Part shown: one piece after another, positions 14,352-21,850 of the stretch | Position numbering within the stretch: the stretch's first letter is position 1 | How the letters are laid out: every line of letters begins with the position of its first letter | Source of the DNA: Ottowia sp. | Lineage (GTDB): Bacteria; Pseudomonadota; Gammaproteobacteria; Burkholderiales; Burkholderiaceae_C | Length of the DNA: 22,405 nucleotides | NCBI GenBank assembly: GCA_023228705.1 | Contig: JALOAS010000053.1 | Span: 1-22,405, forward strand | Direction: 5' to 3' | Notes under the pieces: generated by a model | Seen by the model: only the letters and a program-made list of their open reading frames with translations | What the model was told of the DNA's origin: nothing | The model's database searches: none | Made by a program: the position numbers and the translations under genes

Positions 14352-16088
14352 TCAGCTCCCGGCGTAGCCCCCGTTGGGCAAGCCACCGGTGAGCTCCGGC
14401 ACATTGGCCTTGCGCGCGCTGACGCGGCCACCGCGCGCTTTCAGCCAGTCCTCCACCAGGTCCCAGACCATGGGGTTGCCGGCGTCGCGGGCCTCCTCGG
14501 CCACGGGGGCCCAGCCGGCCACTTTGTACATCTTGCCGGCGTCCAGCAGCTCGCCGTCCAGCCGCATGTCGCTGATGCGTTGCCCCATCTCGGCGGTGGG
14601 GTCGCAGGCGTAGGTCATGCCGCCCACGCGCACCATGTCTCCGCCCTGCTGGTAGTAGGGGTCGGGATTGAAGAGGTTGTCGCAGACGTCTTCAAGCACG
14701 GTCTTGATCATCTCGCCGCTCATCTCGGTGAGCGTCGCGTAGCTGTAGGTGGTGGCTGTCATGTCCATGAGCCACTCGCGCGTGATCGCCTGCCCCGGCA
14801 GCAGGCTGGTGCCCCAGCGAAAGCCGGGCGAGAATGCAATCTGCGCATCCTGCATCTCCATCATGGCGTCGACCAGGAGCTGGTCGCCGGTGCCGTTGAA
14901 GTTGCCGCGGCGGTAGAGCAGGCCGTCGGTGATGGCCAGCTCCTCGGCCAGCTTGTCAGCGTACGGCGCGCGCACGCGGGTGATGAGCGCATCCATGTCC
15001 TTGTCCGCCGGCAGCATGTTGGCAAAAATGGGCAGCAGCTTGTAGCGATAGTCGGCCACCTGGCCGTTCTTCACGTCCAGGTCGAGCACGGCCAGGAACT
15101 TGCCGTTGCTGCCCGCGTTGGTGACCACGGTCTGGCCGCCGCTGTTCTTCACGATGCTGGGCACCGGCATGCCGTCGTGCGTGTGCCCGCCCAGGATGAA
15201 GTCTATGCCGCTGACGCGGCTGGCCATCTTCAGGTCCACGTCCATGCCGTTGTGGCTGAGCACGACCACCACCTGCGCGCCCTTGCCACGCACCTCCTCG
15301 ACCATGTCCTGCAGGTGCTCGTCCTGGATGCCAAAGGTCCATTCGTCGACGAAATAGCGCGGATTGGCAATGGGCGTGTACGGAAACGCCTGGCCGATGA
15401 TGGCGCAGGGGACGCCGTTGATTTCCTTGATGACGTAGGGATCGAACACCGGGTCGCCAAAGTCCAGCGTCTCCACGTTCTGCGCGACGAAGTCCACCTG
15501 GCCGGCCAGGTCGTTTTCCACGATCTCCATGACCCGGTCCATGCCGTAGGTGAACTCCCAGTGGCCGGTCATGACGTCCACGCCAAGCAGCTTGCAGGCG
15601 TCGACCATGTCCTGCCCCTGCGTCCACAGCGCGGTGGCGCTGCCCTGCCAGGTGTCGCCGCCATCGAGCAGCAGCGCACCCGGGCGCTCGGCGCGCAGCC
15701 GCTTGACCAGCGTGGCCAGGTGCGCAAAGCCGCCCACCTTGCCGTAGCGCTCGGCCGCGGCGGCAAAGTCAAGATACGTCAGCGCGTGCGCTATCGGCGT
15801 GCCGGGTTGGACGCCGGCAGCCTTGAGCAGCTCCTCGCCCACCAGGTGCGGCATGCGGTTCTTCATTTCACCCACGCCCAGGTTGACGCTGGGCTCGCGG
15901 AAATGGACCGGCTGCAGCTGCGCATGGCAGTCGGTCATGTGCAGGAGCGACACGTTGCCGAACCGGGGCACGTCGTACAGGCCATTGGCTGCCGTCTGGG
16001 CGCTGGCGCCGGCAAAGCGGCCCAGCCCCATGCCGGCCACGCTCGCGGCGCCCAGCATTTGCAAAAAGTCACGCTTGGACAGGTTCAT
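14352..16088 (-). CDS. soxB: Thiosulfohydrolase SoxB
   Basis: SoxB hydrolyses the sulfone group from the thiosulfate bound to SoxYZ and releases sulfate in the periplasm. The 578-aa product is of usual length. It belongs to the 5'-nucleotidase-like metallophosphatase superfamily with a dimanganese site. Metal motifs are visible: TDCH (D53, H55), GGDTWQGSA (D145), GHWEF (H176), QNVE (N204), LSHNGMD and GGHTHDG. The N-terminus (SKRDFLQMLGAASVAG) looks like a signal peptide with a KR in place of the RR of a Tat motif. The terminator upstream of its ATG separates it from soxX, and the ribosome binding site is weak. It is the last gene of the minus-strand sox set. Confidence 0.97.
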   Translation of the reverse strand: MNLSKRDFLQMLGAASVAGMGLGRFAGASAQTAANGLYDVPRFGNVSLLHMTDCHAQLQPVHFREPSVNLGVGEMKNRMPHLVGEELLKAAGVQPGTPIAHALTYLDFAAAAERYGKVGGFAHLATLVKRLRAERPGALLLDGGDTWQGSATALWTQGQDMVDACKLLGVDVMTGHWEFTYGMDRVMEIVENDLAGQVDFVAQNVETLDFGDPVFDPYVIKEINGVPCAIIGQAFPYTPIANPRYFVDEWTFGIQDEHLQDMVEEVRGKGAQVVVVLSHNGMDVDLKMASRVSGIDFILGGHTHDGMPVPSIVKNSGGQTVVTNAGSNGKFLAVLDLDVKNGQVADYRYKLLPIFANMLPADKDMDALITRVRAPYADKLAEELAITDGLLYRRGNFNGTGDQLLVDAMMEMQDAQIAFSPGFRWGTSLLPGQAITREWLMDMTATTYSYATLTEMSGEMIKTVLEDVCDNLFNPDPYYQQGGDMVRVGGMTYACDPTAEMGQRISDMRLDGELLDAGKMYKVAGWAPVAEEARDAGNPMVWDLVEDWLKARGGRVSARKANVPELTGGLPNGGYAGS

Positions 16089-16165
16089 GCTTGATCCAGG
16101 TTGAAGGTGAATTCACGGCGCCCGTTGCAGCGCCCGCTTGGGCCGCCAGCAGGCACGGGCCGCAC

Positions 16166-16187
16166 AAAAAACCCGCACCAGGCGGGT
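16166..16187 (-). terminator. Rho-independent terminator between soxX and soxB
   Basis: Read on the minus strand, ACCCGC-CTGGT-GCGGGT (16171-16187) forms a 6-bp stem and is followed by a run of T (16166-16171). It lies 37 bp past the soxX stop and about 80 bp before the soxB ATG, so it would reduce or end transcription before soxB. Confidence 0.75.
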
Positions 16188-16223
16188 CTTGATGCGCAGG
16201 CAGTGCCGCAGGGCATGCACCTG

Positions 16224-16898
16224 CTACTTGTTGACCGGTGAATCAGGGTCCAGAAGCAGCGCCATGAGGTCGCGAATCTGGTCCTGCGTCAGGATCCCGT
16301 GGCTGCCAAAGCGCGGCATGTTGGAGCAGGCGTTGTAGGCCTTGGCGTTGTAGATCTTGCCCCATGTGTACTTGATCATCTCCGCCGACTTGGGGTCGTC
16401 CAGGTCGGTTACGCCGCGCAGCTTGCGATAGTTGTACAGGCTGAGTCCTATGGTGCCAAATGACAGCTCCTCGGGGCTGATCTTGTGGCAGTTGTAGCAG
16501 TTGCCGCCGGCCGGATCTTCGGCCTTGTCGCGCCAGGTGCCGCCCCGCCCGCTCTGGGCCAGCTTTTCACCCGCCTCCCAGTCGCCAAGGTAGTTGCCGT
16601 CTTCCGGCCACTGGATGGTTGCCATGTTTTCCTGCTCAAACTTGCGCTGCGTTTCCGGGTCCATGGGCTGGTCGTAGATCTTGGCGTCGGCGCAGGCACG
16701 CATCAGTGGATCGTTGATGCTTGCCAGGACGTCGTCGACCTTGATGATGCCCTTGTCATGGAAGGAATTGCGGTTGGCCTCCATCGTGAGCCGATCCAGT
16801 TCTTCGGCCGAAGGCAGGCTGCCGTTGTCGGCAGCGTGCACGCTCGTTGCCGCCGCGATGCCAGCCATCAGCGCCAGTGCAAATAGGGTTTTCTTCAT
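16224..16898 (-). CDS. soxX: Sulfur oxidation cytochrome c SoxX
   Basis: SoxX is the c-type cytochrome partner of SoxA in the periplasmic SoxAX complex. The 224-aa precursor has a Sec signal (about 1-23, cleaved near VHA/A), one heme motif CYNCH (C134, C137, H138) and an axial-Met segment CSNMPRFGSHG (M194). The block FGTIGLSLYNYRKLRG is also typical of SoxX. The N-terminal part before the heme domain (about 24-100) is longer than in the shortest SoxX proteins, as in several proteobacterial versions. GGAG nine bases before the ATG at 16898 supports that start; the frame is open to 17069 inside soxA. It follows soxA by 20 bp. Confidence 0.95.
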   Translation of the reverse strand: MKKTLFALALMAGIAAATSVHAADNGSLPSAEELDRLTMEANRNSFHDKGIIKVDDVLASINDPLMRACADAKIYDQPMDPETQRKFEQENMATIQWPEDGNYLGDWEAGEKLAQSGRGGTWRDKAEDPAGGNCYNCHKISPEELSFGTIGLSLYNYRKLRGVTDLDDPKSAEMIKYTWGKIYNAKAYNACSNMPRFGSHGILTQDQIRDLMALLLDPDSPVNK

Positions 16899-16918
16899 GA
16901 TGCTTGCTCCTGTTGCGT

Positions 16919-17734
16919 TCAACGCTTGATGGCCGATGCGATGGACTTGGCGCCCTTGGCCTGCACGCCCATGTAGACGCCCAGCGCCACTGTCACGTCG
17001 CTCACGAAGTCCGGCTCCGGGAAGCGCTGCTGCCGAAAGCAGTCGTTCAGGCGGTGCTGCATGGTCCACATCTGGCCGCTGGAGACGCGGTACGCCGGCC
17101 AGGCGGCGATGCCAACGCCATCACCCGGGTCCTTGGACAGGTATGGCAGCTCCTGCAGGCGAATGCGGATGTTCTCCTGGCCGTGGCAGGTGGCGCACGA
17201 GAAGTCATATTGGCCGCCGCGCTGGAAGAAGACGCGCTTGCCCACCTCGTAGGCAAGGCGCTCTTCTTCATGATCCTGCGGCAGGTTGAACGACATGCCG
17301 CGCGACTGGCTGGCGATCCAGGTGGCCAGCGCCGTGACGTTGGCGCGCTCGCCCTGGCCCCACTTGCCGTTCTCGACGATGTCGGCGCGGTCCAAGCCCT
17401 GCAGCTCGACCATGCAGGTGACCAGCCGCGACTCCAGGTCCTGCACCTTGTCGGTGTCCTCGAAGTAGCGCGGCAACTCGACAAAGACGCCCTCGGTCAC
17501 GCCCGGGCCCTTGCCCAGGTCGCATGCCTCCAGCGTGGCACCTTTGGGGCCGCGCGCCTCGGTCCACAGCGCCTCGCCGTCCATCTCGAACAACTCGGCC
17601 GGGTTGCCGTCCTGCAGCATCTGCCGGTACTCGTCTATGGCAGCCGACGTGCTGTCCTCCGCCATGGCGCTGCCCATCGCCAGCGCCATGGCAGCGGCCA
17701 CGGCCAGCACGGCGCTCTTGTTCCGTCTCTTCAT
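16919..17734 (-). CDS. soxA: L-cysteine S-thiosulfotransferase subunit SoxA
   Basis: SoxA is the catalytic subunit of SoxAX. It joins thiosulfate oxidatively to the SoxY cysteine. The 271-aa precursor has a Sec signal (about 1-25, AMA/E). There is one heme motif, CATCH (C180, C183, H184), and the distal Cys in NDCFRQQRFPEP (C232) is the heme ligand that forms a persulfide. C71 and C107 take the place of the first heme and probably form a disulfide, so this is a mono-heme SoxA. AGGAG precedes the ATG at 17734. The 84-bp gap to soxZ contains a small GCAGC/GCTGC hairpin (17780-17794). Confidence 0.96.
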   Translation of the reverse strand: MKRRNKSAVLAVAAAMALAMGSAMAEDSTSAAIDEYRQMLQDGNPAELFEMDGEALWTEARGPKGATLEACDLGKGPGVTEGVFVELPRYFEDTDKVQDLESRLVTCMVELQGLDRADIVENGKWGQGERANVTALATWIASQSRGMSFNLPQDHEEERLAYEVGKRVFFQRGGQYDFSCATCHGQENIRIRLQELPYLSKDPGDGVGIAAWPAYRVSSGQMWTMQHRLNDCFRQQRFPEPDFVSDVTVALGVYMGVQAKGAKSIASAIKR

Positions 17735-17818
17735 GCGTGTCTCCTCTGGGAATCGGTCAACGCGGGGTACAGCGCGCCCGCAGCACCCCGCTGCTTTTTC
17801 TTCGGCAGCCGCGCCCGC

Positions 17819-18130
17819 TCAGGACACGGTGGCCTCGTCGGTGCGCGTGTCGCCCTTGCTGTCGGTCCAGGTGATGCTGACCGTGTCGCCCTTCTTGCCC
17901 TCCTTGATGGTGAACTGCAGGAAGGGGTTCTTGGAAATCGCAGGCCCCCACTCGCAGGAAAACACCTCCTTGCCGTTGAGGCTGGCCGTCACGTCCTGGA
18001 TCCACCAGGCGGGAATGACCTGCCCCGATGAATCCTTGCGCTGCCCGGATTCCATCTCGTGGCGCATGAGCGCGCGCACCAGCACCTTGCCGTCCTTCTC
18101 CTGTGCGCGAATTCGCATGGGATCAGCCAT
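17819..18130 (-). CDS. soxZ: Thiosulfate carrier subunit SoxZ
   Basis: The 103-aa product is SoxZ, the partner of SoxY in the carrier heterodimer. The family landmarks are MRIRAQEKDGKVLVRALMRHEMESG near the start (here 5-29), IPAWWIQDV, VFSCEWGPAISKNPFLQF and ISITW-like strands before the C-terminus. It has no signal peptide and is normally exported bound to Tat-targeted SoxY. AGGAG lies 8 nt before the ATG at 18130. It follows soxY by 46 bp. Confidence 0.97.
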   Translation of the reverse strand: MADPMRIRAQEKDGKVLVRALMRHEMESGQRKDSSGQVIPAWWIQDVTASLNGKEVFSCEWGPAISKNPFLQFTIKEGKKGDTVSITWTDSKGDTRTDEATVS

Positions 18131-18176
18131 TTTTCAACTCCTGAAATTGATATTCCACAAACGGTGTCGGCCCGCC

Positions 18177-18635
18177 TCAGCCGCCGCAGCCGCCCAGCGT
18201 GACCTTGACTTCCTTCATGTCGTACAGCGCCTTGCCGTCGTCGGTGATCGCCACCGCGTAGACGTTGGACGTCTCCTGCATCTTGCTGCGGGTGGCAAAC
18301 TCGGGCTCCACCGTGGGCAGCACGGCAAACACCGCGGACAGCGGGGCCGGGTTGTTTTCTATGAGCAGCGCCAGCTGCTTCACGTTGGGCAGCTTGCTCG
18401 ACAGCGTGAACGGCACCACGGCACCGTTTTCAGCAATGTCCGGACCCTTGAGCGTCACGTCGGAGCTCTCCTGCATCTCGCCGCTGACGCCCAGCGCCTT
18501 GAGCGTATCTTCTATGTTGTCGGCCTTGAATGGCGCTTCTTCGTAGGCCATGGCAACCTGGGGCAACAGCCCAGCCGTGGTCGCCAGCCCGGCCGCGGCG
18601 GCGCCTCCCACAAGAATCTGTCTGCGCGTTTGCAT
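18177..18635 (-). CDS. soxY: Thiosulfate carrier subunit SoxY
   Basis: SoxY carries pathway intermediates on the Cys of its C-terminal GGCGG swinging arm (C150, the exact C-terminus here). The 152-aa precursor starts MQTRRQILVGGAAAAG, a twin-arginine signal with cleavage after about A30. I chose the ATG at 18635 because GGAGAG lies just upstream and it puts the RR near the N-terminus. The frame stays open to 18701 with a non-signal sequence. It is preceded by an AT-rich 84-bp gap that may hold its own promoter, so soxYZAX may be expressed above soxCD. Confidence 0.97.
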   Translation of the reverse strand: MQTRRQILVGGAAAAGLATTAGLLPQVAMAYEEAPFKADNIEDTLKALGVSGEMQESSDVTLKGPDIAENGAVVPFTLSSKLPNVKQLALLIENNPAPLSAVFAVLPTVEPEFATRSKMQETSNVYAVAITDDGKALYDMKEVKVTLGGCGG

Positions 18636-18719
18636 GACTGCTCTCTCCTTCACCTTGTTGAAATCTAATAGCAAATAGTTGTCTGACACCCGGTCAGTCA
18701 TTGAATTTTAGAATGTAAA
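18636..18719 (-). promoter_or_regulatory. AT-rich soxY upstream region
   Basis: This 84-bp gap between soxD and soxY is far more AT-rich than its surroundings. It contains the inverted repeat CTGAC-N5-GTCAG (18683-18697) and several -10-like words such as TATTAG on the minus strand, but no well-spaced -35 that I can defend. It is a likely promoter or operator. Confidence 0.35.
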
Positions 18720-19802
18720 TCACTCCTCCGCGCCGGCGGCGATCCACTCGGCGATCAGCCGCGCATCGGCCTCGGAGATGTCCTGCGGCGGCATCTGCAC
18801 GTCGCCCCAGTCGCCGGAGCCGCCAGAGATGATGCGCCCGGTCAGGTAGTCGACCCCGCCCGGGTAGCGCTTGGCGATGTCCACGTAAGCCGGCCCTATC
18901 ATGGTGCGCACCACGCCGTGGCAGGCGGCGCAGCCGCTCTCCTGGATGAGCTCCAGCGCGCGTGCACTGGCGCCGCCAGCTGCGCGGTCCTTGGGCCCGA
19001 CGACCTTGACCGGGCCGCGGGCGTCGCCCAGCTTGCCCTCAGGGCGCGTGGTGTCGGCGCCGCGCTGCGGGCCCACGCTCCGGTTCTGCTCGCGCAGGTT
19101 GCCCCAGGTGTTGCGCTCGGTCTCCGGGATTTCCGACGTGATCTGCGGTTCGTCGGCGCAATTCTCCATGCAGGCCTCGGCCTGGACGTCGGGCTTGATG
19201 TAGCCCGTGCCAAACTCGTTGCCCGGCCACATCGCGTGCTCCAGCGTCATGCCATTGCGGTTGGGCATCTTCTCCTGCACTTCGGCGATGTTGTCGTTGG
19301 AGAGCTCGAAGTCGGCGGGCACGATATCCGCCAGGTTCAGCAGGTACGCGGTGACCGCGTAGACGTCATCCGGGCTGAGCGACTTGGGATGGTCCCAGGG
19401 CATGGCCCGGTAGATGTAGTCCCAGATGGTCGAGATGGTCGGCACCTTCATGAACGTGGTCGCGCCCGGGTGGTCGCCGCGCGCCAGGCTGCCCACGTGC
19501 CCGCTCTCCACGTCTTCTGCCGTGGTGCCGCCGATCAGCGGCGTGAAGATGGCGTTGGACTCGCCAAAGATGCCATGGCAAACCGTGCAGGTTTCCTCCC
19601 ACAGGTCCATGCCGTCGTCCACGCTGCCGCTGCCCGCGGGCAGTCCGGTGAAATCCGGGCGCACGTCTATGTCCCAAGCCTGGACTTCGGCGTCGGTGGC
19701 GGCCCGGCCCAGGTCCTCCCAGGCAGGCTGCGCCAGCACGCTGGGGGAAGCCAGGGCGCCGGCCAGTGCTGCAACGGCCAACGCACTACGCAACCTGGAC
19801 AT
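18720..19802 (-). CDS. soxD: Diheme cytochrome c SoxD
   Basis: SoxD is the electron-accepting subunit of the sulfane dehydrogenase SoxCD. The 360-aa precursor has a Sec signal (about 1-24, VLA/Q) and two class I cytochrome c domains. The first has CTVCH (C72, C75, H76) with MPWDHPKSLSPDDVYAVTAYLL after it; the second has CAACH (C291, C294, H295) with VQMPPQDISEADARLIAEWI. An extra cysteine pair sits between them (ACMENCADEP). GGGGAGG precedes the ATG at 19802. The gene overlaps the soxC end by 17 bp, which fits equal synthesis of the two subunits. Confidence 0.95.
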   Translation of the reverse strand: MSRLRSALAVAALAGALASPSVLAQPAWEDLGRAATDAEVQAWDIDVRPDFTGLPAGSGSVDDGMDLWEETCTVCHGIFGESNAIFTPLIGGTTAEDVESGHVGSLARGDHPGATTFMKVPTISTIWDYIYRAMPWDHPKSLSPDDVYAVTAYLLNLADIVPADFELSNDNIAEVQEKMPNRNGMTLEHAMWPGNEFGTGYIKPDVQAEACMENCADEPQITSEIPETERNTWGNLREQNRSVGPQRGADTTRPEGKLGDARGPVKVVGPKDRAAGGASARALELIQESGCAACHGVVRTMIGPAYVDIAKRYPGGVDYLTGRIISGGSGDWGDVQMPPQDISEADARLIAEWIAAGAEE

Positions 19803-21162
19803 GCTTGACCTCCCCGTTTTCCTGCACCAGCCAGGACTGGATCGCGTTGTTGTGGTAGACGTTGCCGGTGCCGCGCACGTCGCGCAGCTGCTTGTAGCTG
19901 GGCTGCACGTAGCCGGTGTCGTCGATGGCGCGGCTCTGCACGATGGCCGGCTTGCCGTCCCAGACCCAGTCCAGGCGGAAGCGCGTCAGGCACTTGTCCA
20001 TGACCGGTTCCTGCAGTTGCGCCGTCTTCCAGTTGCGCCCGCCGTCAACGGAAACGTCGACACGCCTGATCTTGCCGCGTCCGGACCAGGCCAGCCCGGT
20101 GATGCTGTAGTAGCCCTTGTCGAGCAGCACCTGGCCGCCCGATGGCGTGGTGATCACGCTCTTGCACTCCTGGATGCTGGTGTACTGGCGGTGCTGGCCG
20201 CCAGGCATGAGGTCGATGTAGTGCACGGCCTCGTCCTTGCTGCCCCAGGGCTCGTCGCCCACCTCGACGCGCCGCAGCCACTTGATCCAGCTCACGCCCT
20301 GCACACCCGGCACCACCAGACGCAGCGGATAGCCATTTTGCGGCCGCAGCATCTCGCCGTTCTGTCCGTACGCAACCAGGACCTCGCCGCTCTTGACCAG
20401 GCTCATGGGAATGGTGCGGGTCATGGAAGAGCCGTCGGCGCCTTCGGCCAGCACGAAGCGCCGGCCGTCCAGGTCCGCGCCTGCCATCTCCAGCAGCCGG
20501 ATCAGCGGCACCCCCGTGAATTCGCTGCACGACAGCATGCCGTGCGAGTACTGCACCGTGGGCACGGCCACGTTGCCCCAGTTCATGCCGGTGTTGGCGC
20601 CGCACTCTATGAAATAAAAGCGCGAGACGCTGGGCATCCGCATCAGGTCGTCCATGGTGAAAACCATGGGCTTCCTGACCATGCCGTTGACCATGAAGCG
20701 ATGCTGCTGCGGATCAACGTCAACCCAGCCCTGGTGGTGGCGCTCAAAGTGCAGGCCGCTGGGCGTGACGATGCCGAACAGCGACTGCAGCGGCGCAAAC
20801 GACACCGACGCCTGCGTGGTCTGGGTCAGGCCCGGACTGCGGCGACGCTGTACATTGCCTTCGTACTTTGAGGGTCGGCCGTAGCCGGTCATCGCCACCG
20901 GCTTGCCCAGGCTGGTGCTCCACTTGGGCAGCTCGAGAATGGCCGGGTCGCCCTGGCCAACCGTCTCCTGCGCGCCCGCGTACGCCGCTGCACCACCCGC
21001 CATGGCGGCGGCAAAGCTGTTGCGGATGAAGTCACGGCGGCCGCGCCTGGCCTCGGCCCTGACCGTGCGTATGTCATTTGCGCCCAGAAAATTCTCTGGC
21101 GCCTTGCGCAAACGCCCAGCCCGCAGACTGGCAGGCGCCATCTGCAATTGATGGTCTTCCAT
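19786..21162 (-). CDS. soxC: Sulfane dehydrogenase molybdenum subunit SoxC
   Basis: SoxC oxidises the sulfane sulfur of SoxY-Cys-persulfide to sulfonate, giving six electrons. It belongs to the sulfite oxidase family of molybdopterin enzymes. The 458-aa product has the Mo-ligand region FYFIECGANTGMNWG (C186) and later WIKWLRRVEV and VDVSVDGGRNW, the dimerisation domain typical of the family. A twin-arginine motif (GRRDFIRNSFAAAMAGG, RR at 42-43) comes after a 40-residue N-terminal extension, as in other SoxC proteins. ATG at 21162 is chosen; an ATG at 21141 is also possible and neither has a strong ribosome binding site. Its presence with SoxD predicts full oxidation of thiosulfate without sulfur globules. 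Confidence 0.97.
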   Translation of the reverse strand: MEDHQLQMAPASLRAGRLRKAPENFLGANDIRTVRAEARRGRRDFIRNSFAAAMAGGAAAYAGAQETVGQGDPAILELPKWSTSLGKPVAMTGYGRPSKYEGNVQRRRSPGLTQTTQASVSFAPLQSLFGIVTPSGLHFERHHQGWVDVDPQQHRFMVNGMVRKPMVFTMDDLMRMPSVSRFYFIECGANTGMNWGNVAVPTVQYSHGMLSCSEFTGVPLIRLLEMAGADLDGRRFVLAEGADGSSMTRTIPMSLVKSGEVLVAYGQNGEMLRPQNGYPLRLVVPGVQGVSWIKWLRRVEVGDEPWGSKDEAVHYIDLMPGGQHRQYTSIQECKSVITTPSGGQVLLDKGYYSITGLAWSGRGKIRRVDVSVDGGRNWKTAQLQEPVMDKCLTRFRLDWVWDGKPAIVQSRAIDDTGYVQPSYKQLRDVRGTGNVYHNNAIQSWLVQENGEVKHVQVA

Positions 21163-21328
21163 GATCAACAAATTCTTGACTGGCAATTTGGAATAAGCAT
21201 ATTACCATGATGCCTGTGAGGCAGAAATCAGGGTTTTCCATGAGAAACGGAGGCAGCAGGCGGGGTGGCAGGGGCAGTCGCGCAGCTGCGCCCGAGCCAC
21301 GGATATGACGTATCCCACCGTGCGCCGG
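21163..21328 (-). promoter_or_regulatory. soxC upstream region
   Basis: This 166-bp gap between the soxW-like gene and soxC has an AT-rich patch (about 21163-21215). On the minus strand it includes TAATAT and TTATTCC, candidate -10 or operator words. Two palindromes lie farther up: GCGCAGCTGCGC (21280-21291) and GGATA-TGACG-TATCC (21301-21315). The main sox promoter is probably here, but I cannot fix its hexamers. Confidence 0.35.
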
Positions 21329-21850
21329 TCAGGGGTCCACCTGGGCGCCGTCGTCGTCACGCAGGGCCTGCCGGGCCCGGCGCAACCGCCCGTCCAGCTG
21401 CGCCGCGTAAAAGTCCTCGGACATGCCTTCTATCCGAGGCGCGATCTCCCGGCCCTGCGGGCCAAAGAACAGCACGGTCGGCGCCACCACAACCTGCCAG
21501 CGGCGAATCAGCGCGTCATGCGTTATCGGCGTGCCGTCAAACGCCTGCGTGAGCTCCTGGCCGCGAAAATCCACCTGGACCACGGCCACGCCGTCCTGCG
21601 CCCGCATCGGGGCCAGGTAGTTGTTGCGCGCCAGCCGGCACCAGGCACAGCCGGCTAGGCTGGCCAGGACCACCAGCGGCTCGCCCCGCGCCAGCGCTGC
21701 ATCCAGCTCGCGGGGCAGCGATCGCGACGGCGGCAGCGGGGTGTCGGGCTGCGCGGCCCCCGCTGTCCCTGCCAGGCCGGCGAGCCCGGCAAGGCGGACC
21801 AGCATCCCCAGGCCCTGCCGGCGGGAGAGCCTTGCGCCGGGCTTGCGCAT
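21329..21850 (-). CDS. Thioredoxin-fold protein, SoxW-like
   Basis: The 173-aa product has an N-terminal export signal (RLSRRQGLGMLVRLAGLAGLAG, with an RR motif that could be Tat) and a thioredoxin fold. The redox pair is CAWC in LVVLASLAGCAWCRLARNNYL, then VAVVQVDF, and the cis-Pro strand VVVAPTVLFFGPQGREI. In sox clusters such periplasmic thioredoxins (SoxW, SoxS types) keep the SoxY cysteine reduced or reactivate it; that role is inferred from context. The ATG at 21850 overlaps the stop of the upstream gene (TGATG). Confidence 0.8.
   Translation of the reverse strand: MRKPGARLSRRQGLGMLVRLAGLAGLAGTAGAAQPDTPLPPSRSLPRELDAALARGEPLVVLASLAGCAWCRLARNNYLAPMRAQDGVAVVQVDFRGQELTQAFDGTPITHDALIRRWQVVVAPTVLFFGPQGREIAPRIEGMSEDFYAAQLDGRLRRARQALRDDDGAQVDP

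Noticed and set aside
14580..16094. 504-codon plus-strand frame opposite soxB
   Set aside because: SoxB metal-binding motifs are intact on the minus strand; the plus frame is rich in His, Val and Arg as expected from antisense of a GC-rich gene.
17780..17799. Plus-strand terminator (GCAGC-ACCCC-GCTGC then T5) between soxA and soxZ
   Set aside because: No plus-strand gene or promoter lies nearby; on the transcribed strand the T run becomes an A run before the hairpin, so it is unlikely to stop sox transcription.
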